The position numbers were made by a program, and so were the translations under genes. The notes beneath the pieces were generated by a model that saw only the letters and a list, made by a program, of their open reading frames with translations, made no database searches and was not told the DNA's origin. A stretch of DNA of 25,139 bases from JAYOFM01 sp038117225. GTDB taxonomy: Bacteria > Pseudomonadota > Alphaproteobacteria > Rhodospirillales > Casp-alpha2. The stretch is from the NCBI GenBank assembly GCA_038117225.1, contig JAYOFM010000049.1, forward strand, positions 1 through 25,139, read 5' to 3'. Of the stretch, positions 16,345 to 24,558 are shown one piece after another. Position 1 is the stretch's first letter; each line of letters begins with the position of its first letter.

Positions 16345-17213
16345 ACGGCCGGCCGGCCCCGATCACCACTTTCGCCGAGGCCCTACGCGACGGCATCGAT
16401 CAGCTGACCCGGGCCGGCGTGCAGGGCGCGGCGCTCGATGTGCGCCTGTTGCTGGCACATGCCGCCGGCGTGAGCGCGGAAACGCCGAGGTTATATCCCG
16501 AGCGAACATTGTCGCCTTCCAAGGTCAAAATATTCAATTCCTTGCTGGCAGGCCGCGCTGCCCGCCAGCCGGTGGCTCACCTACTTGGTCGGCGCGAGTT
16601 CTGGAGCCTCGATTTCGCGGTCACGCCGGACACCCTGGTGCCGCGTCCCGATTCGGAAACCGTGGTCGAAGCTGCGCTCGCGGAGGCCGAGTTGCTCGGT
16701 GGCGGAGCATGGCGGCTGCTTGATCTTGGCACCGGCAGCGGCTGTCTGCTGCTTGCAATCCTCAGCGAGTGCGGTGCCACGAGGGGCGTCGGCACGGACA
16801 TTCATGAGGCCGCCCTCGGTGTTGCTCGCGCCAATGCGGTGCGTCTCGGCCTCGCCGATCGGGCTCACTTTCTGCAAGCGGATTGGACGGCCGAAATCGA
16901 CGGCCGCTTCGACATGGTGGTATCCAATCCGCCGTATATCGAAACCGCCGCGATCGACACGCTGGAACCGGAGGTTGCGACCCACGACCCGCGCCGCGCG
17001 CTCGACGGCGGCGCCGATGGGCTCGATGCCTATCGGCGCATCGCCGACGGGATCAACGATGTCCTGGCGCCAGGCGGGTGCTGCATTCTCGAAATTGGAC
17101 ATGGTCAGGCCGATGCGGTGGCCGCCGTGATGCTCGGGGCCGGCCTGCGGGAACGCCGCCGGGCTAGCGATCTTGCCGGGATGACCCGGGCACTGATCTT
17201 TGCACGCCCATGA
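16341..17213 (+). CDS. prmC: Peptide chain release factor N5-glutamine methyltransferase
   Basis: PrmC methylates the glutamine of the GGQ motif in release factors, raising termination efficiency. The 290-residue protein has an N-terminal helical domain (LDVRLLLAHAAGV), HLLGRREFWSLDFAVTP, the SAM motif LDLGTGSGCLLLAIL, and the catalytic NPPY at 196-199 in VVSNPPYIE. The ATG sits in the four-base overlap ATGA (16341-16344) with the prfA stop, so enzyme and substrate are translationally coupled. Confidence 0.97.
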   Translation: MNGRPAPITTFAEALRDGIDQLTRAGVQGAALDVRLLLAHAAGVSAETPRLYPERTLSPSKVKIFNSLLAGRAARQPVAHLLGRREFWSLDFAVTPDTLVPRPDSETVVEAALAEAELLGGGAWRLLDLGTGSGCLLLAILSECGATRGVGTDIHEAALGVARANAVRLGLADRAHFLQADWTAEIDGRFDMVVSNPPYIETAAIDTLEPEVATHDPRRALDGGADGLDAYRRIADGINDVLAPGGCCILEIGHGQADAVAAVMLGAGLRERRRASDLAGMTRALIFARP

Positions 17214-17449
17214 ATTTCCCCGCGGCAACGAAAAAAAGGGTTGGAAAACCGGCGCCGCCCGATTAGGTTCAATCCTACGTGGCCTGCGGGGGCCCGAGGG
17301 GGTCGCCCTTTTGGACGATTTTTTAAATTCCCGCCATCCTAAGTCAAAGCCATCGCGATCTACCGCATGCGGCGGCACGCGTCCAAGAAGACAGGACGCC
17401 TGATTTTGGAATGATGTGCATTCAGGCAACCGAACGAAATAACAAGATA
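17214..17449. other. Intergenic region prmC to DUF4167, no gene seen
   Basis: This 236-bp stretch has an A run (17231-17237), a GC-rich block (17280-17310) and a T run (17320-17325), but I could not fold a convincing terminator immediately before the T run. A short T-arm-like sequence at 17264-17277 lacks the rest of a tRNA. The promoter of the downstream gene probably lies here. Confidence 0.5.
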
Positions 17450-18085
17450 ATGAACATGAAGCACGCCAGTAACAGACGTTCGCGCTCGCGCGGCAATAAC
17501 AACAACAGCGGCGGCGGCAAACGCTACCCCAACCAAAAGGGCGGGGTGTTCGAGAGCAATGGCCCGGAAGTGAAAATCCGCGGTAATCCGCACCAGGTGC
17601 ACGAGAAATATCTCGGTCTCGCGCGCGACGCGGCATCGGCCGGCGACCGCATTACCGCGGAATCCTATTTCCAGTACGCCGAGCACTATTACCGTATCAT
17701 GAACGCCGAACAGGCGAACAACCCGAACCGCAACAACAGCGGTAACGCTGGCGGTAATAATGACGGTGGTGGCCGTGGTGGCCGCAACAATCAACAGCAG
17801 CAGGCCAACGTCGACCCGGCACAGTCGGAACAGCCCGATATTAAGCCGCCGCGGGCCGGTGGCGAACGCGCGGTCGAGACGAACGAGTCTCCGGTTCAGG
17901 TCCCAATTCCAGCCCCGGCACCGGCCGAAACCATAGTGCCAGTGACGATCAGCGACGAACCGCTCGCGGTAAACAGCGAGGCGGTTGTCGTTGAAATCGC
18001 GGCGGCGGAAAAGCCCAAGGCACCCCGGAAGAAGCGATCCGTGGCGGCGCCCGAGGCGACAGATCCGGAAACTGCCGCGTCCTAG
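17450..18085 (+). CDS. DUF4167 domain-containing protein (alphaproteobacterial)
   Basis: The product is about 211 residues. The N-terminus is very basic and Asn/Arg/Gly-rich (NRRSRSRGNNNNSGGGKR), suggesting nucleic-acid binding. The conserved DUF4167 core follows: VFESNGPEVKIRGNPHQVHEKYLGLARDA then ITAESYFQYAEHYYRIMNAEQ. A low-complexity Asn/Gly/Gln stretch and a Pro/Ala/Glu-rich tail ending in a basic patch (KPKAPRKKRSV) complete it. The function is unknown; RNA association is an inference from composition. The start is uncertain: ATGs at 17411, 17450 and 17456 are in frame, and I chose 17450 because similarity to the family begins just after it. It is followed by a hairpin and the convergent MOSC gene. 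Confidence 0.88.
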   Translation: MNMKHASNRRSRSRGNNNNSGGGKRYPNQKGGVFESNGPEVKIRGNPHQVHEKYLGLARDAASAGDRITAESYFQYAEHYYRIMNAEQANNPNRNNSGNAGGNNDGGGRGGRNNQQQQANVDPAQSEQPDIKPPRAGGERAVETNESPVQVPIPAPAPAETIVPVTISDEPLAVNSEAVVVEIAAAEKPKAPRKKRSVAAPEATDPETAAS

Positions 18086-18114
18086 GTCTTCCGCCCTGAT
18101 CCGTTGTCGGTATT

Positions 18115-18144
18115 GTGAGCCGGTGGGCTCACGCGAACAGCGTG
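18115..18144. terminator. Tandem overlapping hairpins between convergent genes
   Basis: GTGAGCC (18115-18121), loop GGTG, GGCTCAC (18126-18132) is a perfect 7-bp stem. It overlaps a second perfect stem, CACGC (18130-18134), loop GAACA, GCGTG (18140-18144), followed by ATTAATTTT. The element sits in the 60-bp gap between the DUF4167 stop and the MOSC stop. The T-rich tail is on the plus strand, favouring termination of the DUF4167 transcript. The shared bases make the two stems mutually exclusive. Confidence 0.6.
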
Positions 18145-18145
18145 A

Positions 18146-18913
18146 TTAATTTTCCAGTAACGTGACTGTGTCGCCGGTGGCGATTTTACCGTCCTTGATG
18201 ACACGCGCATAGACGCCCATGTCCGTATGCGCGAACCCCCGTTGCAGAATTATCGGAATGTTCATGTCGCGGGCCGCCGTCGTCGGGTCGACATTGGTCG
18301 CCGCGCAGCGTTCGATGCGGTCGATGACGCGCAGCGTCGCTTCGCCGATGGCGATGTCCTTGCCGACCCATTGAAATTCGACCCAGGGATCATCGGCCTC
18401 GATCAACACGTTGCCGCGAAACCGCAGCGGGTCGACGTCGCGGCCGGCAACACGTTCCAAATCGTGCACGCTGGCACGGCTGATGATGGAGATTACCTTG
18501 TTCGGCACGTCGGACAGCACATGCCCATCGGCGGCTTCGACCAACTTTGGTCGACCGCGCGCTTCGTCGCCCATGTAAGCGCCGAAAAAATCTTCCAGCA
18601 TGCCGCGGCCGACGCCCTCGGTCAGCTTGCCACGCGCCACCTGGCGGCCACCGCGCAACACCGTCAGGACCGCGGTATCGTCATCGAAATGAGTTTCCAG
18701 GGTGGCCAGCTTCTCGTTGCGGACGAGGGCCAGAAAGCTGGTTTTCGGTTTCCAATCGGAATGGTTGCCGTCGATTGGCGTGGAGCCCAGCGCCATGGCG
18801 AAGCGCCGATCCGATGCGATGGTTTCGCCGGCGACCAACGCCGTCGCGTCCAGCCGTTCGGCGCTCAGGCCCTTGACCGGATAGCGATAGATATCGGTGA
18901 GCGTTATGGTCAT
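18146..18913 (-). CDS. MOSC domain-containing protein (MOSC_N + MOSC)
   Basis: The 255-residue product has an N-terminal beta-barrel MOSC_N domain (ITLTDIYRYPVKGLSAERL ... ASDRRFAM) and a C-terminal MOSC domain. The latter has LRFRGNVLIEADDPWVEFQWVG and the conserved cysteine motif ERCAATNVDP near residues 198-207. MOSC proteins related to the molybdenum-cofactor sulfurase C-terminus and to mARC reductases bind the molybdenum cofactor through such a cysteine and act in N-oxide reduction or sulfur transfer. The substrate here is unknown. The sequence after the cysteine (TNVDPTTAARD) matches the mARC/YcbX-like group, but no ferredoxin domain is fused. The ATG at 18913 is divergent from clpB. 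Confidence 0.9.
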   Translation of the reverse strand: MTITLTDIYRYPVKGLSAERLDATALVAGETIASDRRFAMALGSTPIDGNHSDWKPKTSFLALVRNEKLATLETHFDDDTAVLTVLRGGRQVARGKLTEGVGRGMLEDFFGAYMGDEARGRPKLVEAADGHVLSDVPNKVISIISRASVHDLERVAGRDVDPLRFRGNVLIEADDPWVEFQWVGKDIAIGEATLRVIDRIERCAATNVDPTTAARDMNIPIILQRGFAHTDMGVYARVIKDGKIATGDTVTLLEN

Positions 18914-18981
18914 GACCGGACCATCGCTCCGGTGCTGGTCGCTGTCAATTGCCGCGCCATGAAAGGCTGTTGGTTTGGGCG

Positions 18982-19009
18982 CTTGCGCTCGGCCATCGAC
19001 AGGCCATAT
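18982..19009 (+). promoter_or_regulatory. Candidate sigma-32 (RpoH) promoter of clpB
   Basis: CTTGCG (18982-18987) is followed 18 nt after the CTTG by CCATAT (19004-19009) and TTAAG. This resembles the CTTG ... C-rich/TATAT pattern of heat-shock promoters. It lies about 100 bp upstream of clpB, a classical RpoH target, in the only intergenic space available. The match is by eye. Confidence 0.5.
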
Positions 19010-19107
19010 TTAAGTTAACACGAACGCCCAATCGACGAGGTCGCCCAGGCGCTGCCGCATTAGCGGGGTCCCAGGCCGCCGTCGACGGAAACAGGATTGG
19101 AAGCGAA

Positions 19108-21696
19108 ATGGATTTTGAAAAATATACCGAACGCGCCCGCGGGTTCATCCAGTCGGCGCAAACCCTGGCGCTGACCAACAACCATCAGCAGCTAACGCCA
19201 CTGCATATCCTGAAGGTCCTGCTTGAGGACAGGGAAGGCCTGGCGGCGGGGTTGATCAACGGCGCCGGTGGCGATTCCGCCCGTGCCTTCGAGGCGACAA
19301 ACACGCAGATTTATAAATTGCCCAAGGTCGAAGGCGGCAGTGGCCAAATGTATCTGGCGCCCGAGACCGCGCGACTGTTTGAGCAGGCCGAGCAGGTCGC
19401 CGATAAGGCTGGCGACAGCTTCGTCACCGTCGAGCGCCTGTTGCTGGCCATCGCCATGGCCGCCGATACCCCGGCGGCGACCATTCTCGCCGATGCCGGG
19501 GTAACGCCGCAGGGCCTCAACCGCGCCATCAATGATTTCCGCAAAGGGCGCAGCGCTGATACGGCGACGGCGGAGGATACCTATGATGCGCTCAAGAAAT
19601 ACGCCCGCGATCTGACCGAGGATGCCGCCGAGGGCCGTATTGATCCTGTCATCGGTCGTGACGAGGAAATCCGCCGCACCATTCAGGTGCTGTCCCGGCG
19701 CACCAAGAACAATCCGGTGTTGATCGGCGAGCCCGGTGTCGGCAAAACGGCCATCATTGAAGGTCTGGCGCAACGCATCATCCAAGGCGACGTGCCGGAG
19801 AACCTGAAGCAGAAGCGTCTCATGGTGCTTGACCTGGGCGCCCTGGTCGCCGGGGCCAAGTTCCGGGGTGAGTTCGAGGAGAGGCTGAAGGCGGTACTGG
19901 CTGAAGTCACGGCGGCTGCGGGCGAAATCATCCTGTTCGTCGATGAGATGCACACCCTGGTCGGCGCCGGCGCCAGCGAGGGCTCGATGGATGCCTCCAA
20001 TCTGTTGAAACCGGCGCTGGCGCGTGGCGATCTGCATTGCGTCGGCGCCACCACGTTGGACGAATACCGTAAGCACGTGGAAAAGGACGCTGCCCTGGCG
20101 CGCCGCTTCCAGCCTGTATTCGTTTCCGAACCGTCGGTGGAGGACACTATCTCCATCCTACGCGGTATCAAGGAGAAGTATGAACTGCATCACGGGGTGC
20201 GCATCACCGATGCCTCGCTGGTCTCCGCCGCGACCCTTTCGGACCGCTATATCTCCGATCGTTTCCTGCCCGACAAGGCCATCGACTTGATGGACGAGGC
20301 GGCTAGCCGGCTGCGCATGCAGGTCGATTCCAAGCCCGAGGAAATTGACGAACTGGACAGGCGTATCATTCAGCTCAAGATCGAGCGCGAGGCCTTGAAG
20401 AAGGAGGATGACGCGGCATCCATCGAGCGTCTCAACAAGATCGAAGTTGAGCTTGAAGACCTGGAAGTCGAATCCGCCGATCTGACCCACCAGTGGGAAT
20501 CGGAGAAGGCGTCACTGGCCGACACCACGAAATTGAAGGAGGAACTAGACCACGCCCGCATTACCGCCGACCGGGCTATCCGCGAGGGCAAGTTGGACGA
20601 AGCCGGCGAGCTGACTTACGGCTTGATCCCGCAATTGCAGGAGAAGCTGGAGAAAGCCATGCACGCGGAGAATAACCATATGGTTGACGAGTCCGTGACC
20701 TCTGAGCACGTCGCCCAGATCGTTTCGCGCTGGACTGGCATTCCGGTCGACAAGATGCTGGAAGGCGAGCGCGAGAAGCTGTTGCACATGGAGGACATGC
20801 TGCGCGGCCGCGTGGTCGGCCAGGAGGAAGCGTTGATCTCGGTCGCCAATGCGGTGCGTCGCGCCCGCGCCGGTCTGCAGGACCCCAATCAGCCGATTGG
20901 TTCGTTCCTGTTCCTCGGTCCGACCGGCGTCGGCAAGACCGAACTGACCAAGGCCCTGGCGTCCTTCATGTTCGATGACGAACAGGCGATGATCCGCGTC
21001 GACATGTCGGAGTACATGGAAAAGCACGCCGTCGCCCGGTTGATCGGCGCGCCCCCCGGTTACGTCGGTTATGACGAGGGCGGCGCGTTGACCGAGGCGG
21101 TGCGGCGTCGGCCCTATCAGGTCATCCTGTTCGACGAGATCGAGAAGGCTCATCCGGACGTCTTTAACGTGCTTTTGCAGGTGCTCGATGACGGCCGGTT
21201 GACAGACGGTCAGGGCCGCACCGTGGATTTCAAGAACACGCTGATCATCATGACCTCCAACCTGGGCGGCGATGTCCTGGCGGCGCAGGAAGCCGGTCAC
21301 GAGTCCGACGAAGTGCGTGATCAGGTCATGCAGGTGGTACGCGCGTCATTCCGTCCAGAGTTCATCAATCGCCTGGACGAGATCATTCTGTTCCGCCGCC
21401 TAAGCCGCGAAAACATGGACGGCATCGTCGAAATTCAGCTTGGCCACCTGCGCAAGCTGCTGGCCGATCACAAGATGGAGGTGCGGCTCGATGGCTCGGC
21501 CCGCGCCTGGCTCGCCGACCAAGGCTACGATCCGGTCTACGGGGCGCGACCGTTGAAGCGGGTATTGCAGCGCTCGCTGCAAAATCCGCTCGCCAGCCTG
21601 ATTCTGGAGGGCACGTTGAAGGACGGTGATACCATCAAGGTGTCGGCCGGCAAGGATGGCTTGACGATCAACGGCGCCAAGGCGGAGGCCGCCTAG
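19108..21696 (+). CDS. clpB: ATP-dependent disaggregase ClpB (Hsp100)
   Basis: ClpB hexamers pull proteins out of aggregates together with DnaK. The 862-residue product has the N-terminal Clp domain (FIQSAQTLALTNNHQQLTP), NBD1 with Walker A GEPGVGKT at 207-214 and Walker B IILFVDEMHTLVGAG, and a ClpB-type coiled-coil middle domain (about 410-530, rich in Glu/Lys/Leu). NBD2 follows with Walker A GPTGVGKT at 604-611, Walker B VILFDEIEKAHPDV, and sensor-2 YGARPLKR near the end. The middle domain separates it from ClpA. The frame extends 53 codons upstream, but the ATG at 19108 (MDFEKYTERA) is the family start, with GGAAG at 19099-19103. Codons 174-206 recur as an inverted copy at 23370-23468. 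Confidence 0.97.
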   Translation: MDFEKYTERARGFIQSAQTLALTNNHQQLTPLHILKVLLEDREGLAAGLINGAGGDSARAFEATNTQIYKLPKVEGGSGQMYLAPETARLFEQAEQVADKAGDSFVTVERLLLAIAMAADTPAATILADAGVTPQGLNRAINDFRKGRSADTATAEDTYDALKKYARDLTEDAAEGRIDPVIGRDEEIRRTIQVLSRRTKNNPVLIGEPGVGKTAIIEGLAQRIIQGDVPENLKQKRLMVLDLGALVAGAKFRGEFEERLKAVLAEVTAAAGEIILFVDEMHTLVGAGASEGSMDASNLLKPALARGDLHCVGATTLDEYRKHVEKDAALARRFQPVFVSEPSVEDTISILRGIKEKYELHHGVRITDASLVSAATLSDRYISDRFLPDKAIDLMDEAASRLRMQVDSKPEEIDELDRRIIQLKIEREALKKEDDAASIERLNKIEVELEDLEVESADLTHQWESEKASLADTTKLKEELDHARITADRAIREGKLDEAGELTYGLIPQLQEKLEKAMHAENNHMVDESVTSEHVAQIVSRWTGIPVDKMLEGEREKLLHMEDMLRGRVVGQEEALISVANAVRRARAGLQDPNQPIGSFLFLGPTGVGKTELTKALASFMFDDEQAMIRVDMSEYMEKHAVARLIGAPPGYVGYDEGGALTEAVRRRPYQVILFDEIEKAHPDVFNVLLQVLDDGRLTDGQGRTVDFKNTLIIMTSNLGGDVLAAQEAGHESDEVRDQVMQVVRASFRPEFINRLDEIILFRRLSRENMDGIVEIQLGHLRKLLADHKMEVRLDGSARAWLADQGYDPVYGARPLKRVLQRSLQNPLASLILEGTLKDGDTIKVSAGKDGLTINGAKAEAA

Positions 21697-21714
21697 AGCA
21701 TTCGCGCGTCGAGT

Positions 21715-22491
21715 TTAACTTTCGAGGAACGGTCTAACCGTGTCGAGGAAGACCGCCGGCTGCTCGGCGTGAACCCAGTGGCCGGCGCCGGCGACGATGT
21801 CGAAATCCGCCGCGGGAAACAGTGTCCTCGCCGCCGCGTGGTGGCGCGGCTCCAGATAATCTGAATTGGCCCCGGCCACGAACAGGGTCGCGCCGGCATA
21901 GGCGCGGCCGTGCCGGCCGTCGGGAAAATCGACGATGCCGTCCAAATGGGACGTGATCGCGGCGAGATTGGGTTTCCAGGCAAGCCGTGCGGCCGACGTG
22001 TCCAGGTTTTGCAGCAGGAAGGCGCGGATGCCGGGATCGGGAACCTGTTCCGCTAGCTGCCCATCGACATCCCGGCGGCTCTGGCAGCGCAGCAGATCGA
22101 CCCCGGCGAGGGCATGGACGAAGCCTTCGGCATGGCCAGGAGACGGCGTCGGCGCGATGTCGACGACGACAAGCCGATCCACGAGCTTGGCATGCTCGAG
22201 CGCTAGCATCATTGCTGCCTTGCCGCCCATGGAATGGCCGATGACCCGGACCGGACCGCCGCCCAGCCGATGGATCAGCGCCGCCACATCGCCGGCCATG
22301 GCGGCATAGCTCATGTCCGGGTCCCATGGCGAGTCGCCGTGATTGCGGAGATCGGCGGCAACCACTCGGAAGCGGTCGGCCAGGATCTTGGCGATGCCCT
22401 GCCAGTTGCGCTTGGAGCCGAGCAGGCCGTGCAGGATGACCAGCGGCGGTCCGGCGCCGATCTCAGTCGTCGCGAGTTTAAGGGGCGGCAT
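21715..22491 (-). CDS. Alpha/beta hydrolase (YbfF-like esterase)
   Basis: The 258-residue cytoplasmic protein has the oxyanion-hole motif VILHGLLGSKRNW (18-30), AADLRNHGDS, the nucleophile elbow IGHSMGG with Ser87, and a C-terminal GAGHWVHAEQP carrying the catalytic histidine. The order and the RNHG motif match the YbfF/ABHD11 group of small acyl esterases, where mitochondrial ABHD11 protects lipoylated dehydrogenases. The substrate here is not predictable. It starts 18 bp after the stop of the M23 peptidase on the same strand and converges on clpB (18 bp between stops), with no clear terminator seen. Confidence 0.9.
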   Translation of the reverse strand: MPPLKLATTEIGAGPPLVILHGLLGSKRNWQGIAKILADRFRVVAADLRNHGDSPWDPDMSYAAMAGDVAALIHRLGGGPVRVIGHSMGGKAAMMLALEHAKLVDRLVVVDIAPTPSPGHAEGFVHALAGVDLLRCQSRRDVDGQLAEQVPDPGIRAFLLQNLDTSAARLAWKPNLAAITSHLDGIVDFPDGRHGRAYAGATLFVAGANSDYLEPRHHAAARTLFPAADFDIVAGAGHWVHAEQPAVFLDTVRPFLES

Positions 22492-22509
22492 CGGTGGAGC
22501 CAGCGCGGC

Positions 22510-23359
22510 TCAGTCGGTTGATGTGGAGAGCGCGGCGAGTGCCTGGCGTAGGCCCAGCTTGTCGATGCGCGCCTTCTCCACCATGAAGCGCCGCAATTCG
22601 TCGCCCTTGAGCTTGCGGCCCGATGGCATGCGCACGCGTAGCGGGTTGACCTGACGGCCCGACATCATGATTTCGTAGTGCAGATGCGGGCCCGTCGAAC
22701 GGCCCGTGGTGCCGACATAACCGATGATCTGGCCCTGGCGCACGCGGGTGCCGGTACGGATGCCACGGCCATAGCCCTTCATGTGGGCGTAGGCGGTGCT
22801 GTAGGTGTCGTTGTGGCGGATTTTGACGTACTTGCCATAGCCGCCCTTGCGACCGGCGAAGGCCACGGTGCCGTTGCCAGCGGCGTAGATCGGCGTGCCC
22901 GACGCGGCGGCGAAATCGACACCCTTGTGCATTTTGGTATAGCCGAGCACCGGATGGCGCCGCTTGCCGTAGCGTGACGACAGGCGCGCGCCGTCGATGG
23001 GCGTGCGCATTAACGCCTTCTGCGCGCTCTCGCCCTTTTCATTGAAATACTCCACATGACCCGTGGCGCCGATATACCGATAGACCTGCAACGCCTTGCC
23101 GCTAAGGGTCAGGGAGGCGTGCAGAACGTCGCCGTTGTCCACAGATTCGCCTTGATCGTTGGTGATGCGTTCATAGAGCACCCGAAAGCCATCGCCGCCT
23201 CGGATATCGCGCTGAAAATCCACGTCCCAGGAATACAGTCGGAACAGATCGACCAGCACCGATGGCGGGATATCGGCCTTGCGTCCGTCGACATAGAGGC
23301 TGGAATCGATCCGGCCCTCGGCGAAGACCTGTTCGGAGAACGCCTCGTCGAAATGCATG
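22510..23359 (-). CDS. M23 peptidoglycan endopeptidase, C-terminal part (gene broken at N gap)
   Basis: This is the catalytic half of a murein DD-endopeptidase. The core SSLYVDG ... SWDVDFQRDIRGGDGF precedes a LytM/M23 domain with zinc ligands in MHKGVDF (HxxxD) and GPHLHYE (HxH), plus YGKYVKIRHNDTYSTAYAHM between them. Enzymes of this type cleave peptide crosslinks in the periplasm to allow wall growth or cell separation. The frame continues into the 10-N gap at 23360; the Met at 23358 is internal, not a start. The N-terminal part lies at 23370-24034. Joining the two at a shared 15-bp sequence (23312-23326 and 23457-23471) keeps one frame and gives a plausible protein of about 459 residues. 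Confidence 0.88.
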
Positions 23360-23369
23360 NNNNNNNNNN
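23360..23369. other. Assembly gap, 10 N
   Basis: Ten N bases lie inside the M23 peptidase gene. The sequence to its right is an inverted fragment of clpB rather than peptidase, so the join is suspect. Confidence 0.99.
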
Positions 23370-23468
23370 ATCAACACCGGATTGTTCTTGGTGCGCCGGG
23401 ACAGCACCTGAATAGTGCGGCGGATTTCCTCGTCACGACCGATGACAGGATCAATACGGCCCTCGGCG
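23370..23468 (-). repeat. 99-bp inverted near-copy of clpB (19626-19724)
   Basis: The complement of these 99 bases matches clpB 19626-19724 at all but one position: 23414 corresponds to clpB 19680 and changes ACC to ACT, both Thr. It encodes clpB NBD1 residues just before Walker A (AEGRIDPVIGRDEE ... NNPVL). Identity ends at the N gap on one side and exactly where the peptidase frame begins on the other. Most likely it is a chimeric contig end. Confidence 0.93.
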
Positions 23469-24034
23469 AAGGCGGCGGTGCGATTGACCTTGAGCTTGAC
23501 CGTATGTGCCGTGAAGCCGCCGTCATCGGCGCGTTGGACGCGCACCTCGCGGCGATAATCCGGCGCATAACGGATGCCGGCGAAGCGGCCGGGTAGGAAG
23601 GTTTCGGCATCGTCGACACCAGGCAGGGTCGCCTGGTAGGCGACGACGACGGCTTGGCCCTCGCGGATATGGCGCGGATTGACGTGGGGTTTCATGGCGG
23701 TGATGACGCCGTGCGCGTCGCGCCGGGTGATACCCGCGCGTGAAAGCACCTTGGCCAGGGTGTCGCCTTCGCCGACGGCAATTGATTGCAGGATCAACGG
23801 CGGCAGGGCGACCGCGAGTTCGACGGGATTGGGCGGTTCGTGCGGACGCAGCATCGCCGCCGCCGCCGGATTACCAAGGGAAAACGGCGCCATGGAGAAA
23901 ACGTCCGCGCCGCTTGACGGTTCGGACGGCCTGTCGACGTGATCGGTACGCGCCGTTGGGTCGATCACCGCGACGCCATACGTTAATAAGGCGGCGGAAA
24001 ACACGCCCCCCGCCAATGCTGCCCGTGTGAGCAT
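23370..24034 (-). CDS. M23 peptidoglycan endopeptidase, N-terminal part (tail is chimeric clpB sequence)
   Basis: The gene starts at the ATG at 24034-24032 with GAGGGA directly upstream and GGAG a little further. Residues 5-25 are a hydrophobic signal/anchor segment (AALAGGVFSAALLTYGVAV). After a Pro/Ser-rich linker comes a LysM/OapA-like domain, with IAVGEGDTLAKVLSRAGI and NPRHIREGQAVVVAY, and then RVQRADDGGFTAHTVKLKVNRTAA. This is the usual N-terminal layout of periplasmic M23 endopeptidases that carry the catalytic domain at the C-terminus. From about 23468 to the gap the frame encodes ClpB, not peptidase, so only 23469-24034 should be trusted. The C-terminal part is at 22510-23359. Confidence 0.8.
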
Positions 24035-24508
24035 TCCCTCAAAACTCCCAGTTCACTCAAGTTCCCCGGCTCGCCGGAGAGTAATCGACCGCGCGCTGAG
24101 CCTTCTTCTTATGGCGCGGTTTCGGATGGTTTGGATGCACCGCCCAGAGTGCCGTTCACTAAGCCGTTCGATTCATTACAATGTTCGGCCGATGGAATCC
24201 TGTCAAGGCGCCGCCGAACCGTCCGGATGTCGTAACAAGCATACGAGTCCAGCGGTTAACAAGAGGTTTGCGGTTTCGCCGGTGCAATCGTCGTGGCGCT
24301 GATCGCATTTTCGACTGAATTTCTTAATATCTGAGGCCCTTCGTGTCAGCATNNNNNNNNNNTTGCAGTGCACCGTTTTCATTCGGCGACGCCCATTGCG
24401 CACAGGCGAACTTTAAATACTGCGTGCCAAAAATTACGACACAAAATCAACATGTTGTGGCTAAAAATCGAGGACGGCGGATTGGCGAAAATAATCTCTA
24501 GAAAGCAT
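24035..24508. other. Intergenic region, M23 peptidase to rrn promoter; no gene seen
   Basis: About 470 bp without a credible reading frame; the short frames present have atypical composition. It holds a 10-N gap and, on the minus strand, a TTGACA (24206-24201) that could be the -35 of the peptidase promoter. The matching -10 is poor: CATTGT at 17 bp, or TGTAAT at 20 bp. Confidence 0.5.
24353..24362. other. Assembly gap, 10 N
   Basis: Ten N bases separate the peptidase upstream region from the rrn leader, so the physical linkage of the 16S gene to the rest of the window rests on scaffolding. Confidence 0.99.
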
Positions 24509-24537
24509 TTGACAGTGTGAGGGCAGGTTCGTATAAC
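24509..24537 (+). promoter_or_regulatory. rRNA operon promoter (sigma-70 type)
   Basis: A perfect -35 TTGACA (24509-24514), a 17-nt spacer and a -10 TATAAC (24532-24537) are followed by a GC-rich discriminator (CCGCGT), as expected for a growth-rate and ppGpp controlled rrn promoter. Transcription should begin near 24544, leaving a leader of about 270 nt before 16S. An AT-rich stretch upstream (around 24411-24500) could act as an UP element. Confidence 0.85.
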
Positions 24538-24540
24538 CCG

Positions 24541-24558
24541 CGTCCCGGTGGCGGGACG
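24541..24558 (+). other. Hairpin at the rrn transcript 5' end
   Basis: CGTCCCG (24541-24547), loop GTGG, CGGGACG (24552-24558) is a perfect 7-bp stem right at the expected transcription start. It may cap the leader 5' end. A second small stem (24789-24793 with 24798-24802, loop CTCG) lies just before the mature 16S end. Confidence 0.45.

Noticed and set aside
17264..17277. T-arm-like sequence TAGG-TTCAAT-CCTA, possible tRNA
   Set aside because: The loop is 6 nt, the stem 4 bp, and no acceptor, D or anticodon arm can be folded around it.
23171..24034. Apparent ClpB/M23 fusion protein
   Set aside because: The clpB segment is a 98/99 match to clpB in this window, ends at an N gap, and the frame after the gap is not the peptidase frame; an assembly artefact is far more likely.
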